Assembly (NCBI GenBank): GCA_012274175.1 | Contig: JAAOZZ010000432.1 | Location: 1-8,873 of the forward strand | DNA from: Betaproteobacteria bacterium | GTDB taxonomy: Bacteria; Pseudomonadota; Gammaproteobacteria; Burkholderiales; Usitatibacteraceae | DNA: 8,873 nt | Direction of reading: 5' to 3' | In this document: piece after piece, positions 1 to 6,740 of the stretch | Numbering within the stretch: the stretch's first letter is position 1 | Layout: each line of letters opens with the position of its first letter | Notes under the pieces: model-generated | Databases searched by the model: none | The model's input: the letters and a program-made list of their open reading frames with translations, nothing else | Told to the model about the DNA's origin: nothing | Position numbers and translations under genes: made by a program

Positions 1-302
1 GGCTTCAGGTGCGCATCACCCGCGATGACGCGGCCCTCGCCGTCGCGCACCACGTAGTAGATGTGGTCCGAGCTGTCGGCGCGTAGCACCGCGTCGGCCG
101 CGGTGCTCAGCTCCAGCGCGAGCTTCCCGTCGCGCACTTTCACGTAGGGGACGAGCGCGCGGGCGATGTCGCCCAGGTCCAGATCGTAGGCGGAAGTCAG
201 GCGCCTTTCCATGAACACGTAGGCGCCCGTGGCGGCGGTCACGCCCACGATCACGAGCGGCAGCAGCAGCCATGCGAGCAGCCGGAGCCTAAGGCTTTCC
301 AT
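1..302 (-). CDS. TctE-like sensor histidine kinase, N-terminal part (cut by window edge)
   Basis: This is the first 100 codons of a membrane sensor kinase whose kinase core lies beyond the left edge. Residues 1-7 are a short basic N-terminus, residues 8-30 form a membrane segment (LLAWLLLPLVIVGVTAATGAY), and residues 31-100 begin a periplasmic domain. The stretch around residues 78-95 (SSDHIYYVVRDGEGRVIAG) resembles the 2CSK_N sensor domain of TctE-family kinases, which have this short N-terminal layout. The ATG lies inside the end of the response-regulator gene, giving a 14-bp overlap at 289-302, so the two are probably translationally coupled and form a cognate pair. Seen: membrane segment, overlap and sensor-like motif. 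Known for the family: TctE senses tricarboxylates, but relatives sense other ligands. The ligand here cannot be told. No HisKA or HATPase motif is visible because of the truncation. Confidence 0.85.
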   Translation of the reverse strand, partial: MESLRLRLLAWLLLPLVIVGVTAATGAYVFMERRLTSAYDLDLGDIARALVPYVKVRDGKLALELSTAADAVLRADSSDHIYYVVRDGEGRVIAGDAHLK

Positions 303-969
303 CACCCCAGGGTTCGACGATGTACCCCAGCCCGCGCACCGTGCGGATATGGATGCCCGCGGGCTCGAGCTTCGCGCGCAGCCGCGAGATGTGCACCTCG
401 ATCGCGTTGGGGGAGATGTGCTCGTCCCACGAGGCCACGGCGCCCGCGATCTTCTCCTTGCCGACGATCGCGTCGATGTTCGAGAACAGGTACTCGAGGA
501 TCGCGTGCTCCCGCTGCGGCAGCTCGATGGGCTTGCCGGAGATGATCGCGCGCTTGCGTGCGAGGTCGATGGTGAGCGGGCCGTGCTCGATCACGCGCGA
601 GCGGATGGCGCGTCCGCGGCGCGCGAGCGCAGACACCCGGGCCGAGAGCTCCTCGGGCGCGAAGGGCTTGGAGAGGTAATCGTCGGCGCCGAGCTTCAAC
701 CCGTGGACGCGGTCGGCGAGCGCGTCGCGCGCGGTGAGCACCAGCACCGCCTGCTCGCCGCCGCGCGAGCGCAGGCGCCGCAGCCAGGTGAAGCCGTCCA
801 TGCCCGGCAATCCGATGTCGAGGATGATGAGGTCCACGTCCGAGACCTTGAGCGCGGCCTCGGCCTGCTCGGCGGAGTCGACGGAGTCCGCGACGTAACC
901 CTCGCGGCGCAGCGTCGCGGTGAGGCCGTCGGCCAGCAACGGGTCGTCCTCGACGATCAGGACACGCAT
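289..969 (-). CDS. OmpR/PhoB-family response regulator (TctD/QseB-like)
   Basis: This is a 226-residue DNA-binding response regulator, the usual length for the OmpR family. Receiver domain, residues 1-115: acidic pocket E7, D8 and D9, phospho-acceptor D51 in LIILDIGLPGMDG, switch residue T79, and conserved K101 in the LSKPF motif. A short basic linker leads to a winged-helix domain at about 128-219, with the recognition-helix region NAIEVHISRLRAKL and the wing signature VRGLGYIVE (211-219). All residues needed for phosphotransfer are present. It should be phosphorylated by the kinase encoded immediately downstream, whose start overlaps this gene's end. Order (regulator before kinase) and sequence resemble TctD/TctE and QseB/QseC systems; the target genes are unknown. 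The ATG at 967-969 starts exactly at the receiver strand beta-1 (MRVLIVEDD). The ribosome binding site is weak, with only a GGAA nearby. Confidence 0.95.
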   Translation of the reverse strand: MRVLIVEDDPLLADGLTATLRREGYVADSVDSAEQAEAALKVSDVDLIILDIGLPGMDGFTWLRRLRSRGGEQAVLVLTARDALADRVHGLKLGADDYLSKPFAPEELSARVSALARRGRAIRSRVIEHGPLTIDLARKRAIISGKPIELPQREHAILEYLFSNIDAIVGKEKIAGAVASWDEHISPNAIEVHISRLRAKLEPAGIHIRTVRGLGYIVEPWGDGKP

Positions 970-976
970 GGAAATT

Positions 977-1004
977 CCGCTCTAGCGGCGCTGGAAAAGC
1001 CGCT
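977..1004. promoter_or_regulatory. Overlapping short inverted repeats upstream of the response regulator
   Basis: Eight bases before the regulator ATG lie CCGCT (977-981) and AGCGG (984-988), a near-perfect 12-bp palindrome. AGCGGC (984-989) can alternatively pair with GCCGCT (999-1004) across a 9-base loop. The site sits between the divergent regulator gene and the small plus-strand ORF, so it could be an operator or an mRNA leader structure. The arms are short and short GC-rich palindromes are common by chance in such DNA, so this is only a candidate. I see no convincing -35/-10 pair in 970-1108. Confidence 0.2.
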
Positions 1005-1093
1005 GCGAGGATAGCATGCGCCGCGGGCCCGGGCGTGCCGGTGGCGTGCGGCGGTCAGATTCCCGCAAGTATCGGGGTGCATCCTGCGCTCTC

Positions 1094-1099
1094 GAAGGA
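1094..1099 (+). promoter_or_regulatory. Shine-Dalgarno site of the small lipopeptide ORF
   Basis: GAAGGA is followed by a 9-base spacer and then ATG at 1109. It is the best ribosome binding site I see in the window. It decides the start: the in-frame ATG at 1100 touches the site itself and could not use it, so the 35-codon reading is preferred over longer versions. Confidence 0.5.
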
Positions 1100-1108
1100 A
1101 TGGTTCCC

Positions 1109-1216
1109 ATGAAATGGCATTCGACCGCCGAGGCGGTCTACGCGCTCGTGTTCGCGATCTGCGTGCTCCTGGCGCTGCTGCTGCTCACCGGATGCGCGCC
1201 GGTGATCGCCCTCTAG
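1109..1216 (+). CDS. Putative 35-residue lipopeptide with lipobox
   Basis: This small ORF encodes a polar N-terminus (MKWHSTAEAV), one hydrophobic stretch at residues 9-27, and a lipobox-like L26-T27-G28-C29. Six residues follow (APVIAL). If lipidated and cleaved by signal peptidase II, the mature product would be only seven residues, smaller than entericidin-type small lipoproteins. Otherwise it would be a single-pass membrane micropeptide. Support for translation is the well-placed GAAGGA site and the coherent signal-peptide-like composition. The stop shares CTAG (1213-1216) with the stop of the convergent protease gene. I recognise no family. Alternatives are a chance ORF, or a leader peptide without function of its own. 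An upstream extension in the same frame (from 1016) is Arg/Gly-rich and looks non-coding. Confidence 0.45.
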   Translation: MKWHSTAEAVYALVFAICVLLALLLLTGCAPVIAL

Positions 1217-2226
1217 GAACGGCCTCGCGAGCGCATCTTCGCGATCCACGCCGACGGCAGGGCGAGTGCTACGCCCGCTCCGTGGCCCTGGGCCGTGGTC
1301 GCGATGGCGATCACGTTTCCGTCGGCATCGAAGACCGCGCCCCCGCTCCCATTGGGGGCGACGGGCATCGAGATCTGGACCACCTTGCCGCGCGCATCGG
1401 GCAGCAGCTTCTGCACCGTGCCCTCGGTGAGCGCGAATTCGCCGTTCGCATTGGCGCCCAATGCGTAGATCTTTTCGCCTTCCCTGGCCTCGGCCGCGGC
1501 GAGGGGCAGCGGCTGGCCCTTGAAGCCCGCGACGGAAATGCGGCACAGGTCGAGCACTTCGTCGGTCATGGTGAGCGTTGCCGAATGGTTCTCGCCGGCC
1601 ACGGTGACCACCAGGGCGGAATCCGCCGGGATGCCGTGGCAGGTGGTGACCATCCCGCCGGGCTCGACGGCGACGGCGAGGCCCAACGGCACCGCGCGTC
1701 CCGACATCTCGAAGGCCTGCAATCGGCCGACCGAAGCCAGCGCCAGGGTGAGGATGTCCTTCGCGGTCTTCGGGGGAGGAGGGGGCGCGGGCTTGGGAGC
1801 CTCCGCGACCGGCTCGGGCGCTGTCCGCGGGGACTCGGGCGCGGGAGCGCGGTGCAGCGCGAGGAAGATGAGGATCAGCACCACGGCCACGCCCGCCGCG
1901 ATGCCCACCGGCGGGAATTTGCGCCGCACGACTTCTTCCTCCGCGGCCTCGACCACCAGGTCCGGCTCTTTCGCCTGCTCGAGGGCAGCCGCCTTTTCCG
2001 CGGCGGTGACGAGCGCGCCGTCGTACGCGGCGCGGCGCTGCGGATCGTTGAGCACTTCGTAGGCTTCGTGCAGGAGTGCGAGCGCGCTCGGGTCCTGCGG
2101 CACGGCGCGCTGCAGCTCCGCGCGGCGCTGGTCGTGGGCGAGCCCGATGTCGATGGCATTGGCGTCGCGGGAAACGCCGAGAATGTCGTAGAGCGTCTTC
2201 TTCAGGCTCGCCATGGACGCCATCAT
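1213..2226 (-). CDS. Membrane-anchored trypsin-like serine protease with degenerate DnaJ-like N-terminus
   Basis: The 337-residue protein has three parts. Residues 8-70 resemble a J domain: TLYDILGVSRDANAIDI at the start and HEAYEVLNDPQRRAAYD at the end match J helices I and III-IV. The diagnostic HPD tripeptide is absent, so stimulation of DnaK is unlikely. A charged segment leads to one membrane span (about 106-124) and a Pro/Ala-rich linker (126-152). The C-terminal half is a trypsin-fold domain with a visible triad: H197 in TTCHGI, D227 in DLCRIS and S294 in NGSGGAVF. Predicted topology is J-like part in the cytoplasm and protease in the periplasm. It lacks a PDZ domain, unlike DegP/DegS. 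Two cysteines flank the catalytic His and Asp. Start: ATG at 2226 is chosen; ATG 2223 and 2214 and an upstream TTG at 2250 are also in frame and none has a strong ribosome site. The substrate is unknown. Confidence 0.85.
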   Translation of the reverse strand: MMASMASLKKTLYDILGVSRDANAIDIGLAHDQRRAELQRAVPQDPSALALLHEAYEVLNDPQRRAAYDGALVTAAEKAAALEQAKEPDLVVEAAEEEVVRRKFPPVGIAAGVAVVLILIFLALHRAPAPESPRTAPEPVAEAPKPAPPPPPKTAKDILTLALASVGRLQAFEMSGRAVPLGLAVAVEPGGMVTTCHGIPADSALVVTVAGENHSATLTMTDEVLDLCRISVAGFKGQPLPLAAAEAREGEKIYALGANANGEFALTEGTVQKLLPDARGKVVQISMPVAPNGSGGAVFDADGNVIAIATTAQGHGAGVALALPSAWIAKMRSRGRS

Positions 2227-2261
2227 CCGGCTTTGCCCGCCGGCGCGCAATAATGGGGCCC

Positions 2262-3275
2262 ATGAGACACCTCCCCGTTGCCTGCATCGCCCTGCTCGCT
2301 TCCGGCTGCGCCACCGCCCCCTTCGACCTGCAGGGGCATCGGGGAGCGCGCGGCCTCGCGCCCGAGAACACCCTGCCGGCCTTCGCCAGGGCGCTTTCCA
2401 TCGGCGTGACCACCCTCGAGATGGACACCAACGTGACGAGCGACGACGTGATGGTGGTCGTGCACGATTCGTCGCTGAATCCCGACATCACGCGGGATGC
2501 CGACGGGCAATGGCTCGCGCGACGGGGCCCATCGGTGCGCAACATCACCTACTCGCAGCTCATGGGCTACGACGTGGGACGCACGAAACCCGGTACCCGG
2601 TACGCGCAGGGCCTGCCCGCCCAGGTGCCCGTCGACGGCACGCGCATTCCGCGACTGGCCCAGGTGTTCGATCTCGCGCGCAAGGCGGGCAACGACCAGG
2701 TGCGCTTCAACATCGAGACCAAGCTCACGCCGACCTCGCCCGACGAGACCCTGGCCCCGACGCCTTTCGCGCGCAAGCTCGTGCAGGAGATCCGCGAAGC
2801 CGGCCTCACCACCCGCGCGACGATCCAGTCCTTCGATTGGCGCACGCTGCAGGAGGCGCAGCGCCAGGCGCCGGAGATCGCCACGGTGTACCTCACGGCG
2901 CAGCAGAAATTCCTGGACAACGTGTGTGGCGGCCCGCTCGGGCATCGGCCGGACGTGGCCCCGGCGGATTGCCAGGCGTCCGGGTGGACCGCGAGCTTCC
3001 AGCTGGCCGACTACGGCTCGGTGCCGAAGATGGTGAAGGCCGCGGGGGGGCGCACCTGGTCGCCTTATTACGGCGACGTGGACGCCGCCAAGGTGGCTGA
3101 GGCGAAGTCGCTCGGCATCGGGGTCGTGGTGTGGACCGTGAACGATCCGGCGACCATCGCGCGGATGATGGACCTGGGCGTCACCGGGATCATCAGCGAC
3201 CGGCCCGACCTGGTGCGCGAGGAGATGCGCAAGCGCGGGATGGCCCTGCCGGCGGCCACACCGGTCGCGCCCTAG
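2262..3275 (+). CDS. Glycerophosphodiester phosphodiesterase, periplasmic lipoprotein (GDPD family)
   Basis: This 337-residue enzyme is predicted to hydrolyse glycerophosphodiesters (deacylated phospholipids) to glycerol-3-phosphate and an alcohol, supplying carbon and phosphate. It begins with a short signal sequence and lipobox (LASGC, lipidated C16), so it should sit in the envelope facing the periplasm. The GDPD TIM-barrel signatures are clear: Q24-G-H26-R27-G with P34-E35-N36-T, the metal-binding pair E53 and D55 (LEMD), H68 in VVVHDSSL, E152 and K154 in NIETKL, W291-T in VVVWTVN, and D313 in GIISDRPD. H26 and H68 are the expected acid-base histidines. Length is typical of periplasmic GDPDs. 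C222 and C237 lie in an insertion before the last strands and could form a disulfide. Start: ATG 2262 gives the signal peptide; the frame is open further upstream but that part overlaps the divergent protease gene. It is convergent with the next operon through CTAG. Confidence 0.93.
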   Translation: MRHLPVACIALLASGCATAPFDLQGHRGARGLAPENTLPAFARALSIGVTTLEMDTNVTSDDVMVVVHDSSLNPDITRDADGQWLARRGPSVRNITYSQLMGYDVGRTKPGTRYAQGLPAQVPVDGTRIPRLAQVFDLARKAGNDQVRFNIETKLTPTSPDETLAPTPFARKLVQEIREAGLTTRATIQSFDWRTLQEAQRQAPEIATVYLTAQQKFLDNVCGGPLGHRPDVAPADCQASGWTASFQLADYGSVPKMVKAAGGRTWSPYYGDVDAAKVAEAKSLGIGVVVWTVNDPATIARMMDLGVTGIISDRPDLVREEMRKRGMALPAATPVAP

Positions 3276-4042
3276 CCGAAGACGTAGCTGTCCATCCCGA
3301 GCGAGCCCATCTGGATGCCCAGGGCGAGGCGGCGCGCGGGCAGGCCGCCCGCCCCGAGCGCCACGAAGAAAGGCTCGAGGTGCTCGTCGGTGGGATGGCT
3401 GCGGGCGGCCGAAGGCGCGCGCTCGCGATAGTCGAGAAGCTCGTCCACCGCGCCGGCCGCCACGCGCTCGGCCATCCAATCGTTGAACTCCCGCGCCCAC
3501 GCCACGGGCTCGCTCGCCTGCCACTGGATCTCGCGCAGGTTGTGCACGATGCCGCCGGAGGCGAGGACCAGCACGCCGTCGTCGCGCAGCGGCGCGAGGG
3601 CGCGGCCGAGCTCGTAGTGGTGGCGCGCCCCGAGGTGGGATTGCACCGAGAGCTGCGTCACCGGAATGTCGGCCTCGGGATACATCCATTTGAGCGGCAC
3701 CCAGGCCCCATGGTCGAGGCCGCGCTCGGGATCGACGGCGCAAGGGATTGCGGCGTCCGCGAGGGCGCCCACGGCGAGCTCGGCCAGGTGCGGCGCTCCC
3801 GGCGCGGGATAGCGCTGCTGGTAGAGCTCGCGCGCGAATCCCTGGAAATCGTGGATCGTCTTCGGGCGCGCGGCCGAGCCCACGCTCGGCGCTTCGGTAT
3901 CCCAGTGCGCGGACACCACGAGGATCGCCCGCGGGCGCGGCAGCTCCCGGGCGAGCTCGGTCCACGCACGCGTCTCCGGTGTCGACTCGACGGCGAGGGT
4001 GGGCGCACCGTGGGACAGGAATGGCACGGGAATGCGGGTCAT
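3272..4042 (-). CDS. ygiD: Class III extradiol ring-cleavage dioxygenase, 4,5-DOPA dioxygenase type
   Basis: This is a 256-residue cytoplasmic protein of the LigB superfamily, close in length and motifs to E. coli YgiD and plant DODA, which open the ring of 3,4-dihydroxyphenyl compounds between carbons 4 and 5 using O2. Metal-site candidates are all present: H11 in the N-terminal FLSHGAPT motif, H46 in SAHWDT, H167 in GGIVHNLR, and H221 in the TDEHLEPFF motif. H111 in LDHGAW is the usual active-site residue. Characterised relatives use Fe(II) or Zn(II). The physiological substrate is unproven, and YgiD-type proteins may act on catechols other than DOPA. It is the last gene of a three-gene operon: its ATG overlaps the transporter stop as ATGA (4039-4042). 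Its own stop overlaps that of the convergent phosphodiesterase gene. The start fits the family, which begins just before the SHG motif. Confidence 0.93.
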   Translation of the reverse strand: MTRIPVPFLSHGAPTLAVESTPETRAWTELARELPRPRAILVVSAHWDTEAPSVGSAARPKTIHDFQGFARELYQQRYPAPGAPHLAELAVGALADAAIPCAVDPERGLDHGAWVPLKWMYPEADIPVTQLSVQSHLGARHHYELGRALAPLRDDGVLVLASGGIVHNLREIQWQASEPVAWAREFNDWMAERVAAGAVDELLDYRERAPSAARSHPTDEHLEPFFVALGAGGLPARRLALGIQMGSLGMDSYVFG

Positions 4043-5316
4043 GCGACCTCCGAGCGGCCGCGGCGCTCGTCGACGAAGGCGAGGATCGCGAGCGACACTA
4101 GGAAGAATACGCCGGTGAGGAGGATCGCGAGGCGATGGTTGCCGCCGGTGATCCAGGTCACGGCCCCGTAGGTGAGCGGTCCCAGGATCGCCGCGAGGCG
4201 GGTGGCCACACCCCATAGGCCGAAGAACTCCGCGCTGCGATCGGAGGGCGCGAGATAGGCCACGAGCGCCCGGCCCGCCGACTGGCTCGATCCCATGCAC
4301 AGCCCCGCGAGGTTCGCCGCCACCCAGAACATGCCGCCGCTGCGGGAGAAGTACGCCATCACCGTCATCGCGACCCATCCCACGATGGTGTAGCGCAGCG
4401 CGGCGGTCTTGCCGATGCGGTCCTGGGCGTAGCCGAAACCGAAGGCGCCGATCGCGGCGGTCACGTTCACGACGAGCACGAGCAGGATCGTGTCCTGGGT
4501 CTTGAATCCCATCACCTGCGCGGCGTAGATCGCCGCGAGCGCGATCACCGTCGCGACACCCGCCTGGTAGAAGACGCCGCACGCGAACACGAGGAGCAAG
4601 TCACGGTAGCGCCGCGCCGAGCGCGCCGTCTGCAGCAGCCGGGCGAAGGCCGCGCGCGTCCCCGGAACCGCGGCGGGGATCGCGCGCTCCCGCAGCCAGA
4701 AGAACGTGGGCAGCGCCGCGAGGCCGTAGATGGCGGCGGTGATCACCATCGTGCCGGGGACCGCGAGCGTGGTGGTCGAGCCGCGCGATTGCGCCGTCAT
4801 CACCCACGCGAGCGAAATGCCCAGGGCGAGGATGCCGCCGAAGTATCCCAGGCTCCACCCCCATCCCGAGACCCGGCCGAGCGCTTCTGGACGGGCGAGC
4901 TCCGGCAGGAACGCGGCGCACAGGTTCTCGCCCATTGAATAGGCCACGTTCGAGACCACGATGAACGCGACCGCCCACCGGACGGCGCCCGGGCCGCTCC
5001 AGGCGAGCGCCACGGTGCCCGCGATGCACACGAGCGTCGTGACGGCGAGCATGGGCTTCTTGGCGGCGTGCGCGTCGGCCCATGCGCCCAGCAGCGGGCC
5101 GATCACCATCACGACGAAGTACGACACCGAGAGTGCGGCGGTCCAGAGGAACGTGGCCCACGGCGCATTGCCCGCCACCACCGAGACGAAGTACGCGTTG
5201 AAAACCGCGGTGAGCACGACCGTCGTGTAGCCGGAGTTGGCGAAGTCGTACATCGCCCACGCGAACACCTCGCGGCGTGCAACGCCGGGATTGAGGGACG
5301 GGCTCCCGGCGGTCAC
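4039..5316 (-). CDS. UMF1-type major facilitator superfamily transporter
   Basis: This 425-residue inner-membrane protein has about twelve hydrophobic segments. The N-terminal signature WAMYDFANSGYTTVV (20-34) is the hallmark of the UMF1 (Atg22-like) branch of the MFS. A loop 2-3 motif follows at 77-90 (GAWADAHAAKKPML), and the second-half signature is at 341-368 (MGSSQSAGRA, then LAPSDRSAEFFGLWG). Bacterial UMF1 proteins are mostly uncharacterised; yeast Atg22 exports amino acids from the vacuole, so an amino-acid or small-metabolite substrate is a weak inference. The start is GTG at 5314-5316, which overlaps the upstream peptidase TGA as GTGA. No in-frame ATG occurs before the signature, so the GTG is well supported. 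Tight coupling on both sides suggests co-expression with the S41 peptidase and the extradiol dioxygenase. No frameshift is seen. Confidence 0.93.
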   Translation of the reverse strand: MTAGSPSLNPGVARREVFAWAMYDFANSGYTTVVLTAVFNAYFVSVVAGNAPWATFLWTAALSVSYFVVMVIGPLLGAWADAHAAKKPMLAVTTLVCIAGTVALAWSGPGAVRWAVAFIVVSNVAYSMGENLCAAFLPELARPEALGRVSGWGWSLGYFGGILALGISLAWVMTAQSRGSTTTLAVPGTMVITAAIYGLAALPTFFWLRERAIPAAVPGTRAAFARLLQTARSARRYRDLLLVFACGVFYQAGVATVIALAAIYAAQVMGFKTQDTILLVLVVNVTAAIGAFGFGYAQDRIGKTAALRYTIVGWVAMTVMAYFSRSGGMFWVAANLAGLCMGSSQSAGRALVAYLAPSDRSAEFFGLWGVATRLAAILGPLTYGAVTWITGGNHRLAILLTGVFFLVSLAILAFVDERRGRSEVA

Positions 5317-6686
5317 AGCGTCGAAGGCTTCATGGTGGCGAGCAGCGCCTGGGCCTGCTCGAGGGCGCGGTCCCGGTAAAGGCGCAGGTCGTCGAGCGTG
5401 GCGGGCACCGCGACGTCGGGGATCACGCCTTCGCCCTCGATCTTCCTGCCGTTGGAAAGCTCGAATCCCACCTCGCTGTAGGCGAGGTCGGCCCCGCCGG
5501 GCACATGGGCGTAGCCGAGGAATCCCAACAGGCAGCCGCAGCTCGCCTCGCCCACGACCTTCGCCCGCCCCGCCGCCTGCATCGTGCCGGCGAAGAGCTC
5601 GCTGCCGCTCGCACTTCGCGCGTCCACGAGGATCGCCACCGGGCCGCGGTAGGCGCCGGGGTCGCCCTCGATCTCGCGCTTGAGCTGGATGATGTCCACC
5701 GCCCCCAGGAAGAGCGAGACGGGCTGCCCGGTGCGCGTGGTGGTGCGCCCGAGGACCGTGGGATGCGCGAAGAAGCGCTCGAGCATCATGTTCACCGCGC
5801 TGACCGCGCCGCCCGGATTGCCGCGCAGGTCGATCACGAGGCCCGGCGTGGACTTGAGCTCGTCCAGCGCGCCGAGCGCCCGCAGGGTGAGCGGGATCGT
5901 CCACTGCGAGAAGCGCAGGTAGCCGTATCCCGAGGGCAGCACGCGATGCGTCTCGGTGCGCTTGAGCTCCACCTTGCGCCGCGCCAGCACGGCGTCGAAG
6001 CGCGTGCCGTCGCCGCGCTCGAAGGTGAACGCGACCTTCTCGCCCGCCGCGCCGGTCACGAGGCGGCGCACCGCCTGGAGGTGGCGAGCCCGCGCGGTCG
6101 AACCGATCCGAGAGCCGGCCAGCAGCTTCGCGTACGCCTCGCCCGCGGGCTTCCCGCCGATGGACACGATGATCATCCCGGGACGCACGCCCGCCCACCA
6201 CGCGTCCGAATCGGGATGCACGCCGTCCACCGCGAGGCGGTCGCCGATGGGAATGAAGGACAGGCCGAGGGTGATCGACTCGTCGCGCTTGCGCAGTGCC
6301 ACGCGCCGCGGCGATTCCACGCGCGTGTGGGAATCCCGCAGCTCGCCCGTCATGCGGTCGAGCACGTCCCAGAACGCGTCGTCGTCGGGCGCGGCGAGGG
6401 CGAGCGGGCGATAGCGCTCGCCCACCGTCTTCCAGTCGACGCCATTGAAGCGGGGATCGTGGTAGCGCCGGTCGATCGTGCGCCACACGAAATCGAATGC
6501 GCGCTCCCGGGCGGCCGCCCCGAGCGTGGCCGGCGGCGGCGAGGGCACCACCTCGGTGGAAACGGGCGCGGCCTCGCCCAGCTGGCGGCCGATCACGTCG
6601 TACGGGTCGAGGACGGAGCACGCCGCGCACGCCAGCGTGGCCATCATCGCCACGAATGCGCGAATGCTGCGCGGGGCTTCGGACAT
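5313..6686 (-). CDS. S41-family peptidase, putative lipoprotein with PDZ domain
   Basis: This 457-residue secreted peptidase belongs to the C-terminal-processing/tricorn-core family. A signal sequence (about 8-23) ends in LACAACS. C23 (or C20) could be lipidated, but the lipobox is non-canonical. An N-terminal helical region holds GELRDSHTR (H120), matching the conserved LxDxHT motif. A PDZ-like domain covers roughly 138-222 (RPGMIIVSIGGKP, 168-180). The catalytic core follows: YGYLRFSQW (254-262), LVIDLRGNPGG (283-293), and the nucleophile motif SASGSELFAG with S362. Where CtpA/Prc proteins carry the catalytic Lys (GKG), this one has SCGCLLGF (382-389), with Cys at the aligned position, so a tricorn-like Ser-His arrangement using H120 is more likely (inference). 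It is the first gene of the operon. The start is uncertain: ATG 6686 gives the most compact signal peptide; ATG 6698 adds four residues. Neither has a clear ribosome site. Confidence 0.9.
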   Translation of the reverse strand: MSEAPRSIRAFVAMMATLACAACSVLDPYDVIGRQLGEAAPVSTEVVPSPPPATLGAAARERAFDFVWRTIDRRYHDPRFNGVDWKTVGERYRPLALAAPDDDAFWDVLDRMTGELRDSHTRVESPRRVALRKRDESITLGLSFIPIGDRLAVDGVHPDSDAWWAGVRPGMIIVSIGGKPAGEAYAKLLAGSRIGSTARARHLQAVRRLVTGAAGEKVAFTFERGDGTRFDAVLARRKVELKRTETHRVLPSGYGYLRFSQWTIPLTLRALGALDELKSTPGLVIDLRGNPGGAVSAVNMMLERFFAHPTVLGRTTTRTGQPVSLFLGAVDIIQLKREIEGDPGAYRGPVAILVDARSASGSELFAGTMQAAGRAKVVGEASCGCLLGFLGYAHVPGGADLAYSEVGFELSNGRKIEGEGVIPDVAVPATLDDLRLYRDRALEQAQALLATMKPSTL

Positions 6687-6740
6687 CCAACGGAGCATAT
6701 CAAATCGAGCGCCGACGTCTCGAAGGCCACGGGTTCGCGC

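Noticed and set aside
229..1014. A 261-codon plus-strand open frame opposite the response regulator.
   Set aside because: It is the antisense shadow of a clear response regulator; the composition (Arg, Gly, Asp, Val-rich without motifs) is typical of antisense frames in GC-rich DNA.
5314..6690. The minus-strand UMF1 frame stays open upstream to 6690, suggesting a fusion protein of 883 residues.
   Set aside because: The upstream part is a frame-shifted shadow of the S41 gene, rich in Arg and Gly; the GTG at 5316 overlapping the peptidase stop gives a normal UMF1 protein.
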